64,000 bases of DNA. Origin: Stagonosporopsis chrysanthemi (lineage: Eukaryota > Ascomycota > Dothideomycetes > Pleosporales > Didymellaceae). Made by a program: the position numbers and the translations under genes. How positions within the stretch are numbered: position 1 is the first letter of the stretch; each line of letters opens with the position of its first letter. The stretch spans positions 62,001-126,000 of the forward strand of contig JAFISE010000013.1 in assembly GCA_022560025.1 (NCBI GenBank), read 5' to 3'. The notes under the pieces were generated by a model. That model did not search any database. It had not been told where the DNA came from and saw only the letters and a list, made by a program, of their open reading frames with translations. Of the stretch, positions 1 through 11,523 are shown in pieces.

Positions 1-2
1 AG

Positions 3-953
3 CGATCGAACACGGTTACCGAGACACTTGGTCGTGTGACGTCCATGTTCAGTGGCCGTCAAAACTCGTACAACCAGGATCCCAAGGGGTCTGTCACCTC
101 TCAGGACTCTTATGGCAGGCCTGACGAGGAGAGGAAGCAGAAGAGGTACCCCCCTACCTCGATGCCTGCCTCCATGTCGAACGACAACTCGATTGGCTCG
201 TCGGGGCCGCGACCCAGCACAGACTCGAGACGGCGACCGTCGTTTAGCTTCTCGCGGAAGAACACAGAGGATGGATCCAAGCCTCCTCGACGCTTTTCTC
301 TTCTCCCATCGTCGTTCTCCAGGACGTTTGGCTCCCAAAGAGAAAGCGCGCCTGCCGATGGCTACGGCCAACGACGCGGCTCCAATGCTGGCCGAGCCCG
401 CAACAACTCCCGCTCCGGCATGGCATTTGGCCGCGGCGCTGAATCCCGTTCTCCTAGTCAGAGCACCATGGGAAGCAGCGCCGTACCGGGCTTCTACGAC
501 GGCCAGCAGGACAGCAGCTCGCGCATCCGCAACGCCAACGCCAGCACCCACTCGCACGGTGCACCGGGTCCTTCTTCCGCGCCTCCTCAGCAGACTCAGT
601 TCGCGTACCCCGAACAGACGCCTGTCGGAGATGACAAGTTCCCCAACCCCCAGCAGCCGCACCCCACCCAAGCACCGAACCGGCCGTACGGACGTCATCC
701 TAATGATAGCCAAGCTAGCGAGCAGTTGACCCCGACACAGTCGCACGGCTCACAGTCGCACGCCTCGCAGCCGCAGCACGCACCGTACCCGCAGGGCATG
801 GGCGAGCCTGAGCAGCGCGGCGGCAAGCTGCAGAAGCACAGGAAGTTCGAGGATGCATATGAGAGCGCCGGCGGCAACAAGGGCAGCTCGGGCAGCAGCA
901 AGAAGGTTATGGACTTTTTCCGCCAGATGGGCCGGAGACGAGCCGGGAAGTGA
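3..953 (+). CDS. C-terminal part of a Ser/Gly-rich protein, possibly a Kin4-type protein kinase tail (5' end outside window)
   Basis: The reading frame is open from the left edge and stops at 953, so only the C-terminal part (about 316 residues) is seen. It is low-complexity and rich in Ser, Pro, Gln, Gly and Arg, with many RRxS/RxS sites typical of disordered, phosphorylated tails. The last 45 residues are more ordered and basic, with KHRKFEDAY near the end and a terminal KKVMDFFRQMGRRRAGK. Ends of this kind (a basic amphipathic segment after a disordered region) occur in fungal Kin4-like Ser/Thr kinases, and I recall similar tails there. No kinase motif lies in the window, so the name is tentative. 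That it is coding is well supported by the long open frame and conserved-looking end. Confidence 0.6.
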   Translation, partial: RSNTVTETLGRVTSMFSGRQNSYNQDPKGSVTSQDSYGRPDEERKQKRYPPTSMPASMSNDNSIGSSGPRPSTDSRRRPSFSFSRKNTEDGSKPPRRFSLLPSSFSRTFGSQRESAPADGYGQRRGSNAGRARNNSRSGMAFGRGAESRSPSQSTMGSSAVPGFYDGQQDSSSRIRNANASTHSHGAPGPSSAPPQQTQFAYPEQTPVGDDKFPNPQQPHPTQAPNRPYGRHPNDSQASEQLTPTQSHGSQSHASQPQHAPYPQGMGEPEQRGGKLQKHRKFEDAYESAGGNKGSSGSSKKVMDFFRQMGRRRAGK

Positions 954-1470
954 GGGAGCACAGCCCTCTTGCCATGCTTGAACACACCGCTCGACTCGAC
1001 AGATGCACCGCGCCGGTCTGACACCACACACACCACACCACACCACATAACACAAATTCCACCACGAGGCGCAAAGTACAGATCGAAATCTCATTTCTTC
1101 CCCCGCGTTCTTGCTTGCATCGCTGGATAGAGCATCAGCGACCTGGATTCGATAATATTTGCATTCCGTGGCGTTTCCCATTGTCCGGCGAGGCGTTTTC
1201 TTTGCTCTCTCCTCTTTTTTTCCCGCGCGTTGCCTTGTCCGTGAGGCCGCTTTCCGGCCTGTAATCTTTACCTTTCTCCTTGTACCTTTTTTTCTTCTCT
1301 TTCTTCTCCGTTTCTTTACTATTCACAGCCGGCGCTGCGGGTGCTGTTTTTTTACTTTTTTTTCGGGTTCGCGGAGGCTCAGGGAGGTTGGGTTGGATTG
1401 GTGAGCGGATGGGGATTGAGGGGTGGAGGGGACGAGACAGAGGAGGGGGCAAGCGAGGGTTGGGCTTGCA

Positions 1471-1520
1471 GTAGGGTAGTGTAGTAGTGTAGTAGTGTAG
1501 TAGTGTAGTAGGGTATAGTG
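1471..1520. repeat. GTAGTAGT-type tandem repeat
   Basis: About five imperfect copies of a GTAGTAGT unit, interrupted by a GTAGGG variant at each end. Confidence 0.85.
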
Positions 1521-1587
1521 TGTAGAGTGGCACAGTGGGAAATGGGAATACTTCGAACGCTGGATTGGACTGCGCCGCGTCTGCGTG

Positions 1588-1620
1588 TTGTGTGTGTGAG
1601 TGTGTGAGTGTGTGAGTGCG
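1588..1620. repeat. GTGTGTGA tandem repeat
   Basis: Four imperfect copies of GTGTGTGA in the shared 3' region. Confidence 0.8.
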
Positions 1621-1767
1621 AGCAAAACAGAGCACGCACTGGTCGTGGTGTGCAATCAAGCGTATGATATCTGACCATCCTCTACCCAACACCCACCCCT
1701 CCGCTCCGCTCCACTCCATCAACTCAACTCATCAATCCCTTCCTTTTCCCTCAATCCATCCACACCC

Positions 1768-2804
<1,037 letters not shown>

Positions 2805-3632
2805 CTTTGCAATCTAATCCGTCAACTCAATCCAACGCAATTGAATCCACGCAGCGAATCCTTCACTCGACAATCCCAAGTAAGACGAAGAAGAAACCAC
2901 GCAGCAAACGACGGAGCAGCGCAGTAAGTAAAGCAAGCAGCAGTGGAAGAAGAGCGACGTGTCGAGAGTCTTCGGTGTGGTGTTGGAAACTCTTTTTCCC
3001 ACCAGGCACAGAGCCTAGGGCCGCCGATAAAGCCCGCCCACGCCCGATGATGTCGTACCCGCACCGGAGAGTGGACCCTGCGTGGGGAGCGAGGGCGGGC
3101 GCTCGGGGCGCGGGCTGGGGCTGCGGGCGCGGGCGCTCGTCATGTGCGCGCTGGTGCGTTCGCTGGCTGGACTGGGCTGGGGAAGCGGGAGCGCCGGGTT
3201 TTAGATTCAGGAGACGCAGCACGTGGTTGGGTGTCTTTGGGTTTGGGTTTGGGTTTGGATTTGAGGCTTGGTCTACGCGGTGAGATGGACGGAGGGTTGC
3301 ACTGCGAGTTATGCATGCACAGTGTAAAGTCAAAATAATGCATTCTGCAGCCTTCGCAATCTAGCTGGCGCTGCGTGGTGGGTATAAATGGCAACAGATG
3401 CTGTACATGGTACAGTCGTTCTTCTGTCGACCTCGCTCAGGTGATGCGCTACATGCCCGCTGCTGAACCGTCTGTCTGGACGTCCCAGCCTAGATATCCT
3501 ACATGTGCCCTAACGCCAGTCCGTGTCCACTGTCGGCCGGAGATGAATCAAACAAGTGCTCGCAAAGCGCAAAGCTGGGTATTCAAGGGGTCGTGTCGTG
3601 AATTTGGTATATGGTTTTGATAGAAGGTGTAA
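2805..3632. other. Intergenic region upstream of SYM1
   Basis: Holds the SYM1 promoter and the 3' flank of the UPF0658 gene. A short run of four TTTGGG-like units occurs at 3236-3262. No gene is seen. Confidence 0.6.
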
Positions 3633-4746
3633 CTAGTCAATCTCCATCCGCTGGCTGGGCTGCGGTCCGGCGACCGAGGGCATCTCCGTGCCGTACGGCT
3701 TGTCGCTCATGGCGGCTTTCTTGTTGACGTGCGGCTTGAGGCCCTTGTTGAAGTTGTGGGTGCAGATGCACGCAATGACAATGGTCATGAGGAGCAGGAT
3801 GATGGTCAGAATGGCAAAGGCGGTCAGCGACTTGCGGGCCGGCTTGTAGTCCTCTTGGCGGTCCAGGTCCGCGACGTACATGCGGATCAGCTTGAAGAGG
3901 AAGTAGGCGAGGGCGATGAAGTAGACGATGATGCAGCAAATCATGCCGGCAATCGACTCGCGACGGACCCAGAAGGCGGCGGCAAAGAGCAGGAAGAAGG
4001 TGATGACCAGGGCGGCCGAGGTGAGGACCACCTCGACCGTGGACGTCTTCTCGACGACGACGAGGAACTGGACGGTGAAGGCGAGGAAGAAGAAGAAGTC
4101 GAACTTGAGCAGGGCGATGTAAATCTAGCGCGCGTGTTAGTGCAGGCTAGGAAGGGAGGTGGGTGCAGCTACCTGGTAGGTCAGATAGCGCCTCTTCAGT
4201 CGCAGATCAGCGCTGATGTGCTTGTAGATGGTCCAAGCGAACTCGTCGTAAAGCTTCCAGGCCACGAAGCCAAAGGCGAGCGTGACGGCGGCCATGATGA
4301 CAGGCACGGCAATCAGCAGGGCCTTGACGTCCTGCCAGAAGTCGGAGGGGATGAAGTTCTGGTCGTCGAGGACCTGGGCGGCGTCTCTGATCTGGTCGAA
4401 CTGGATGGCGGCGTAGACCATGATGCCGATGTTGTAGATGACGAGGCCGATGACCTGAATGGTGTTCTTCAGGCGCAGGGCGTCCCAGACGAGGAACAGC
4501 TGGTAGAGGTAGCCGAACATGAAGACGGCGAGGTAGGTGGGGACGGTGCGGGCATCGCTGTTGACGTTGGGGGCTTCAAAGTGCAGCTCGCTCTGGAAGC
4601 GGCCGAAGACATAGCTGGAGTGTGGTTAGCATGGGGTCGCAGTGGGAGGGTGGAGCGGCCTACGCCTCGAGGGTCAGGGCAACGATGGCCTGGGTGACGG
4701 CGATGAGCATGAAGGCCCATGTCCACTTGGTGCTGGGGATGTACAT
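3633..4746 (-). CDS. UPF0658 Golgi membrane protein family (N-terminus may extend upstream)
   Basis: Three exons: 4746-4664, 4614-4173 and 4124-3633 (introns of 49 and 48 bases, GTAGGC..CTCCAG and GTAGCT..GCTAG), giving 338 residues from the first Met in frame. The protein begins MYIPSTKWTWAFMLIAVTQA and has about seven hydrophobic helices. Typical features of this fungal family are the LTLEAYVFGRFQ segment after helix 1, the FGYLYQLFLVWDALRLKN segment, and a YQIYIALLKFDFFFFLAFTVQ helix. The family is placed at the Golgi from yeast localisation; its biochemical role is unknown. The frame stays open upstream of the Met to a stop at 4957-4959 and encodes LLGGQPLDSDYAPY and a Pro-rich stretch. 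The true start may therefore lie in an upstream exon I could not fix. Confidence 0.85.
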
Positions 4747-5304
4747 CCTGGGGGCGCGGCGGACGGGCGGCGGCAGGTCGGTGGGGAAGCCTTCGCGCTC
4801 GTGGTATCCGCCCGGGGCGGCGGTAAAGGCTGGCTGCGGGCTGGCGTAGGGAGCGTAGTCGCTGTCGAGCGGTTGGCCTCCCAGGAGGGATGTGCGGGCC
4901 TCGTGGCGAGAAATTTTGGCGGATGGGCAGCCGCGAGCAGCGGCTGGGGTACGGGGCTATAAGGGTCGTGTGCGAGGTGCGGCGGGCAGCGGGCAGCGGG
5001 TGTCGTGTGCGGATCGTGTGTGTGGGTGGCAGTCGCAGTCGCAGTCGCAGGCGCAGGGCTGAGTGGGCGGCTGAGACGGGCGGTGCAGCAGCGCGGGCGG
5101 GCGGGGACGGGGTTCAGCGCTCGCAGGACAGCTGAGACAGTAGCGATGGGCAGCTGCAGCGGTCGGGGGTGCAGGACGCGCGCTGTTTGGGCTGGCTGGC
5201 GCACGCTACTGAAACGGACGAGTGCTTGGCAGGGCGGAGAGGCCGAGCGACGCCCCGGTGCAGCGGCGGGCAGGAGCTGGGTCGCAGCGAATGCGCAGTG
5301 CAGG

Positions 5305-5420
5305 GCGGGGAGGGCAGGCAGGGCAGGGCAGGCAGGGCAGGGCAGGCAAGGCAGGCAGAGCAGGCAAGGCAGGCAGAGCAGGCAGAGCAGTGCAGCGCAG
5401 CGCAGCGCAGTGCAGTGCAG
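5305..5420. repeat. GGCAGGGCA-type degenerate tandem repeat
   Basis: Roughly 5-base GGCAG/GGCAA/AGCAG units in tandem, ending in a GCGCA/GTGCA run. Confidence 0.85.
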
Positions 5421-5730
5421 TGGCAGCGAGAGGCGGGCGCGGGCAGTTGGCAGAGCGAGCGGCGGCGGCAGGGCGTTGAAGAATGCAAGAGGTTGAATAC
5501 GCACCGACACAGCGAACACGAGGCCGGGAGGGAGGTGGAGTCTGGGCGCGGACTTGGTGCGAGTCGCGACGGTCAGCAGCGCGCTACTCGTGGATTGGTG
5601 GGGACCAGGGCTGAGGGAACGACGCCGTGCGGGTGCCCGTTGCGGCTTGCGCTGGCGCTGGCGCGGGAGAGCTGTGCGGTGCTGTGCGGTGCTGTGCGGT
5701 GCGGCAGGCCGACGCGCAGGAGCATGGAGC

Positions 5731-5772
5731 GACGGCGAGACGGCGAGACGGCGAAACGGCGAGACGGCGAGA
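5731..5772. repeat. GACGGCGA tandem repeat
   Basis: Five copies of an 8-base GACGGCGA unit, the fourth with one base change. Confidence 0.85.
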
Positions 5773-6165
5773 TGGGAGGGGGAGCTGGGGACGGGGAAAT
5801 GGGACAGCAGCAGAGAGGGCAGCACAGGAACACGCTGGCTGCGCGCCGGCTGTCCTTTTCAGCGGCCGCGAATTGCGACTTGCGACTTGCGAGGGCGCCT
5901 TGCAACGTCTGCGACCGCCAGCCGCACAGCCGCACAGCCGCACACGCTGAGCCTCGCACCTCGCAGGCAGTGGGCCGCCTGGGCTAAATGGGGACACCCC
6001 AGCCAGTCAGACGACCGCCGTCCCCGAGCCGCACGGCGTCGAGCTGTGAGCGGGCGAGCTGGCCGTGCTGTGGCGCAGGCCGCGGCAGTGGAGCCAGCCA
6101 CAGTCTGCTCGTCCAGCATCGTCGTCACCGCCCGCGCTGCGCACACCTCCCAGCCCGCCGCGACC

Positions 6166-6256
6166 AGCCCGCCGCGACCAGCCCACAGCGACCAGCCCAC
6201 AGCGACCAGCGACCAGCAACCAGCGGCCAGCGACCAGCGACCAGCGACCAGCGACC
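6166..6256. repeat. GACCAGC tandem repeat just upstream of a start codon
   Basis: About ten GACCAGC/AACCAGC units with longer CCCACAGC variants. The repeat ends about 10 bases before the ATG of the PP4R2 homologue, so it lies in its core promoter or 5' leader. Confidence 0.85.
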
Positions 6257-6266
6257 GCCGCCCGAC

Positions 6267-7733
6267 ATGGCCTCCCGTATGTAGCCCGCCAGGCGCCCGC
6301 CGCTCCGTCCCCCGCTCCGTCCCCCGCTGACTGCTCGCAGCGCAGGCCGCCCTGCAAAAGGCCGCCGCCGACGGCGCGCTGGACTCGTGAGTGCCCTGGC
6401 CCCGTCGCCGCGACCATGGCTAACCACTGCCCGCAGCACCGAGTGGCCGCAGACGCTGCAGTACATTCTGCAGCGCCTGGACGAGGTCAGCCGCCCCTCG
6501 CCTCCTGCCGACTCGCCTCCTCGCGCGCCCCCAGCCTGACGTGCGCAGATCATCCACGAGTTCCCCAAGCCGCCCGTCGACACCACCGCGCCCGCCGCAC
6601 ACACAGACGCAGACGCAGACGCAGACGCAGACACTGGCGCACCCAAGCCCCAGCCGCCCGCAGCCTCCAGCCAGGAGCCGCCCGCCGACCAGGAGAATGC
6701 GCCGCCCACCACGCCCCCGCGCCCGCCCCCCGTGCCCGTCTTCGCCGCCCCAGAGGCCGACGCGATACCGCCCGCCACCACCGCCTTCTACGCCGCCATC
6801 CGCAACGCCCTGTCCAACAACTTCGCCAAACACCCTCCCCACACCATCCAGCGCCTCGCTGAGCTGGTCCTCGAGCCCAAGAGGCGCTACAAGTACCTCT
6901 CGCCCTACCTCCGCGCCCTCGACCGCGTCGCCTCCGTCTCCTCGCCGCTCACCACTTTTCCCCTGCCACAGGCCGTGCTCCCCAACCCCGGCGGCCTGCT
7001 CAACGGCACCACCTCCGTGCCGAACCCCCAGGCCCCGACGCTCGGCTCAGACGAATCGCTGGGCGGCGCTCTCCTTACCCCCATCCCGTGGCTGCACAAT
7101 CGCGGCCAGAATGAGCTGATCTCAGAGAGCACGGAAATGGTCGACGGCCCGAACGGCGCAGGTCGCATCGAGACCGTCACCGTGGGCATGCTCAGTGGGC
7201 AGCTCAGTGGGCAGCTCCCTCGGCAGGAAACAGCCGTCTCGCCCCAAGTCGCACAGATCGCATCCTCACACCCGGATGGTGAGACACTGCCGTCCACCGG
7301 CCCCGTGACCCAAGGGGAGCTGCTGCGCCAGGAACAGCAGGCCGGCATCGTGCTCAACAACCCTCACACACTGCCCACGAGCCCCACACGGACAACCTTT
7401 GCCGAAGCGGACGGCGGGGGCACCGTTGTCGAAACGGTTGAAGCGGAAGAAGAGGCCCCACATGCCAGAGGCCCTGAGGTCATTGGCATGGAAGACACGG
7501 GCCCGCAGAAATCAGGCGCCTCGCTCGACATTGAGGGAGCAGTGGGACGCCCTAGCCTGGAGCGCTCTAGCAAAAGCCCTGGCCCGGCAACAGCCGATGC
7601 AGACGCAAGGGACGAGACAATGGAGGATGCAGAGGATAAAAACGAGGATGATGAGGCCGCCGACGAGCAGCTCAAGACCGAGGTGGCTGGCAAGGAAGAT
7701 CGCACAGATACCAAGGACGTAGAAATGAAGTGA
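6267..7733 (+). CDS. Protein phosphatase 4 regulatory subunit R2 (PPP4R2/Psy4) homologue
   Basis: Four exons: 6267-6276, 6341-6386, 6437-6485 and 6549-7733, giving 429 residues with all phases closing. The first exon is only 10 bases (Met-Ala-Ser plus one base). The N-terminal domain shows the PPP4R2 pattern: a WPQTLQYILQRLDEIIHEFP helix, an acidic/Pro linker with an (Asp-Ala)n run, then FYAAIRNALSNNF and the diagnostic PPHTIQRLAELVLEPKRRY, followed by YLRALDRVASVSSP. The C-terminal half (about residue 190 on) is disordered and acidic, ending EDKNEDDEAADEQLKTEV. R2 subunits bind PP4 catalytic subunit with R3 and direct it to DNA-damage and checkpoint targets such as gamma-H2A. The family call rests on the TIQRLAEL core. 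Confidence 0.82.
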
Positions 7734-8028
7734 TCAAGTCAGGTAGGCATTCTGCACCTCTCCCGACAACGACAACAACGACGACATCCATGGGCACAGC
7801 GTTGCGCTCGGAGAATGAACTCTCTCTCCTTGCAGCCAAAGGATCTCTCTGCATCAGGTGGTCATGGAGGCATAAAAAGGCGGGCATCAACAAGGCCGGG
7901 TTGCTGTCTGTTGCTCACAGCCTCGCGCCGTTGGTCCGAGGACAGGCAGCTAGCTATACAGCATGTGGTATAGCAGCCTCGCATAACAACCACCCCGAAA
8001 CCAACACGAGTTTGCCCAAAACAAAACT

Positions 8029-8131
8029 ATACATACATACATACATACATACATACATACATACATACATACATACATACATACATACATACATACATAC
8101 ATACATACATACATACATACATACATACATA
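8029..8131. repeat. (ATAC)n microsatellite ending at an assembly gap
   Basis: About 25 ATAC units run straight into the N gap, so the true array length is unknown. Confidence 0.95.
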
Positions 8132-8231
8132 NNNNNNNNNNNNNNNNNNNNNNNNNNNNNNNNNNNNNNNNNNNNNNNNNNNNNNNNNNNNNNNNNNNNN
8201 NNNNNNNNNNNNNNNNNNNNNNNNNNNNNNN
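8132..8231. other. Assembly gap, 100 N
   Basis: Exactly 100 N, a common placeholder size for a gap of unknown length, immediately after the ATAC repeat. Confidence 0.99.
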
Positions 8232-9175
8232 CTGCACTGCATCACCTCATCCTTCAAACTCCATGTGCATACCCCTCTCGCGACGCACAGACATCAGGAA
8301 CCGCGTCCACCACTCATCAGCGAGCCTCAGATTCCCCTTTCAGTCGCCATCGAAATTTCACTCCAGCACCGCGTCCTGCACTGACCTCATGTGTCCCCGA
8401 ATGACGGAGGCACTCAACGACGTGACTGTAGCGTCTGGGGAATCGCGTGGCCGTACCCGCTTACCGCGCCCGTTCCAACGCGGAATGACGTCAACACCGG
8501 CCCAACTGGTCTCGACCAAAGCAGGGTCTGTTCGAACATGCAGGTCAGCGAGGATCCTCAAAGTCCCGGCACTACAGGCACATCTCTTCCTGACGCTGGA
8601 ATCGACAGCTTTTGCACGCGGCCGCTCAGCCGCATGCCCACCGGTGTCGTCATACCTGGTTCGCACTCCCGACTCGGTGGCTCGACCAGCCTCGGGTCGA
8701 GTGAATTGCGCATTGTGCCCATACCATTTACCACTTCTTTCCCTCCGAATGCACACCAGCCTGGCCTAGCGTCCACGGTAGCCGGTAAGCATTCGCATCC
8801 ACCATGTCATGCTGGCAGATGCTCCGCGCTATGCCCCGGCTGCGAACGGTTTCTGACATGACACGGCCTTTGCTTTCGCCCACCCCCCTCCCCCCGACCG
8901 CACCCTTTGACATCTCATACGTGCCTCCTCATCGAATGCTAGCTCTCCGGCAGATTTAATCCTGGCAAGCCGGTTTTCCTGCTTGCTCGGCCATGGTATC
9001 CGATCACTCATAGCATACGTCTACACAACTCGTCCACAGGTTTGCATCGTACAGCCGACATTGCTCTCTGCATGCTGCGACTACCTCCAATATGACGACA
9101 TCAGCCCATTCCTGGCCTCGCCCAGTACATAGCTCCGGTGCAAGCTGATCAAATAATTCAAACGTCACAGCAGTT

Positions 9176-11523
9176 ATGCAGCCCACCCTCCGACAACTTG
9201 CCCCTGCGCCACCAAATCAGTCTCCCCAGCCTCGTGGTACCGAGCCGCGAAAGAGAAAGAAGAAGGCACGACTGGCCTGCAACCACTGTCGTCTGAAGAG
9301 GATAGGGGTGAGTATGCACGCTCGTGGTCCGTGTTCTGATCGCCGCGCCCTCAAAGCCCAAATCGTATCTGCAGCCAGGGGCCGAATCGGACGGCTAACC
9401 ATGCCATGCAGTGCGATGGAACCCGGCCAGAATGTGCTCGATGCTTGAAAGCGCGCGTGCCCTGCGTCTATCTCTCAGACGATGCAGAGGCTACGCCTAC
9501 CATGGCTCTCAAGAGCGAAGTGGAAAGCCTCCAGAGGCGACTGCAAGAGCACACTGATCTCCTGGACAACATCCGAAACGCGCCAGAAGATGATATCCTG
9601 AACATGGTCCGCCAGTTGAGGTCGGCCGGCAATGCCTCCAACTTGCTGTCATCATATCAAAACTGGGCTGCGGGTTCAAGTGAGACATCGATGCATGCTA
9701 TGGCACGAGCTGCCATGCCATCGACCGAGTCAGGTATCGAGCATGAATTAGTCATGCGCCATCCTGCAGTATATTCAGTGCTCGAATCCCCAAGTCCGTC
9801 CTCTACAGCATCGCCCATGGCCAGGGGAGACTCCTCCCAGCCCCCGTCGTCTGACAGGACCCCTCCGTCTTCGACCGACTTTGGTCCGTACTGCGACCCT
9901 CGCCTAGAAGGTCTCACAATAGGATACTGGTCACGAATACCAATCGACGACGGACTGGCTGCTCGAGCGATATCGCACTTCCTGACAACGGACCACCCCG
10001 TGCTTGGCTTCTTCGACGCCGACCTCTTTGTCCAAGGCCTGGTCAACCAGAGTCTGAAATTCTGCTCGTCCTTTCTGTTTCACTCCGTAATGTCTCTAGC
10101 TTGTGTACGTTGGCAGGTAGATGAGCCCTGAGACCATTTTTTTGACCTGCGCAGCAATCCTACAGCGCGGAAAATCTCCACATCTCGTCCTTTTCCAAAC
10201 CCTTCACAGACGAGGCACTCAGACTGTGGCACGCCGAACGTTCGACCGATTCGACCACCACGCTCGCGGCACTGAACTGTCTCAGTGTAGCCACGGGCTG
10301 GAGCGGCATGAATGAGCTTGGAAATCACCAGCTGGTTGCAGATGCTCGTGCGATGGCGACTAGAATGCAGCTGCTCGATGTGGCTCCAATGCATGCGTCC
10401 ATCGACACGCTCGACTCACTGAACGACGAGGAAATGCGAGACCGCGCACACGTGGCATGGGGCAGCTACGGCTGGCAATCGTAGGCACGCAACCACCGAA
10501 CGGCGTCGGACAGCACGCTCACTGGTGCAGGTCCCGCGCCAGCTTCTTCCCGAAGCCAGCGATCCGATTCCCACCCAACTTCCCCATCCCCGGCGATCGC
10601 TTTGACATTTTTGCAACGTTCGACACCTTTGCGCCGGCGCATCCGTCACCAGACTACATCGGCCACACATTCACTGCAACGAGCCACCTCTGGGTCATCG
10701 TGCAGGAGATACTGGCCGTGTACAACCTGCAAGACGAATTACCGTTGGTGGACCGAGCAATACCATCATTCGCCGAAGCAAAGTACCAGAAGCTGTTGGC
10801 CTGGGCAGACACGCTCCCGAAAGAGCTAGGTAACGACAAAGACAGCGCCCCTCACGTCTACCTCTTCCAGTACATCTCTCGAGACCCTTCAAAAAAACAC
10901 ATCTAATCTCCCAAAGTGCACTCTACCACACCACCATCCTCAACCTCTTCCGGCCCTTCCTCACCCCACCCAAAATCATCCGCCTGCGCTCCTTCTCCTC
11001 CCCCAACAGCACCTCCCGCAGCGCCTTCTCCGCCTCGCTCAAGCAGCTCAAGCGCCTCGTCTACAACTACCGCACGCACGTCCCACGCCCCCTCGCACAC
11101 AGCGCCCTCTTCAACCCCGCCGTCCTGCACCTCGGCAGCCTCCTCGTCCAGCAGTCCGCCACCGACCCCTCCTGGCGCTTCTTCTTCCGCCTCTGCCTCG
11201 ACTACTGGAAAGACGCATACGCCTGCTTCCGCGTCTTCGCCGGCATCGTGCCCGCGCACCTCGCCCTCGCCATGCAGGCCGGCGCGCTGTCCGCCAAGGA
11301 GGCCAAAGCGCTCAACGACGAGGTCCTGGCCGCGGGCGCGCACCACCACCACCACCACCACCACCACGACGCCGCCGCCAAAGGCGTGCTGACGGACGCG
11401 TTTGTGGATTTCCACCGCGCGATCCGCGGCGAGCAGGGCGCGACCATGTGCGAGCTCGTCGAGCGGTTTGAGGAGCAGATGGTGTTTGAGGACTTCTTGC
11501 AGGAGTTTGGCGAGTCTTCGTAA
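9176..11523 (+). CDS. Zn2Cys6 fungal transcription factor with fungal-specific TF domain
   Basis: Five exons: 9176-9307, 9412-10104, 10155-10480, 10543-10869 and 10917-11523, giving 694 residues. The zinc cluster is C35-x2-C-x6-C-x6-C-x2-C-x6-C. Its third Cys is the first codon after intron 1, and a basic RKRKKKAR stretch precedes it. A short coiled-coil follows (VESLQRRLQEHTDLLDNIR). The middle region (from about residue 170) matches the fungal-specific transcription factor domain, including ISHFLTTDHPVLGFFDADLF, a CLSVATGWSG helix and a FHALYHTTILNLFRPFL motif formed exactly at the exon 4/5 join. Nine consecutive His residues occur near residue 635. Targets are unknown and no partner gene nearby suggests a pathway. 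Confidence 0.88.

Larger units (their letters stand above)
954..1767. other. Convergent intergenic region with simple repeats
   Basis: This stretch lies between the 3' ends of the Ser-rich protein (+) and SYM1 (-). It is T-rich after 1200 and contains the two simple repeats listed separately. Open frames here consist of His/Thr/Ser or Phe runs derived from the repeats. I see no gene. Confidence 0.7.
4960..6266. promoter_or_regulatory. GC-rich, repeat-laden divergent promoter region
   Basis: This 1.3 kb lies between the UPF0658 gene (-) and the PP4R2 homologue (+). It is very GC-rich and strand-skewed, with tandem repeats at 5305-5420, 5731-5772 and 6166-6256. Its long open frames, on both strands, are compositional. 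It probably holds both promoters and 5' leaders; the upstream exon of the UPF0658 gene may also lie here. Confidence 0.55.
7734..9175. other. Intergenic region with microsatellite and assembly gap
   Basis: Contains the tetranucleotide repeat and 100-N gap listed separately. The remainder (8232-9175) has open frames up to about 160 codons but no recognisable domain, and stops are spread in all frames near the regulator start. It probably serves as the promoter of the Zn2Cys6 gene. Confidence 0.6.

Noticed and set aside
1135..1722. 195-codon frame (-) with His/Thr runs
   Set aside because: Created by simple repeats in a 3' intergenic region; no conserved sequence.
3236..3262. Short TTTGGG-like repeat resembling telomere sequence
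   Set aside because: Only four imperfect units, unit differs from fungal TTAGGG, and it lies between housekeeping genes.
3729..4697. 322-codon acidic frame (+)
   Set aside because: Exact antisense of the UPF0658 exons; runs across its introns.
4674..5825. 383-codon frame (-) upstream of the UPF0658 gene
   Set aside because: Low-complexity Pro/Ala/Leu translation of GC-rich minisatellites; overlaps the real first coding exon in another frame and has no domain.
8029..8131. Regular repeat array considered as CRISPR
   Set aside because: Tetranucleotide microsatellite without spacers, in a eukaryote.
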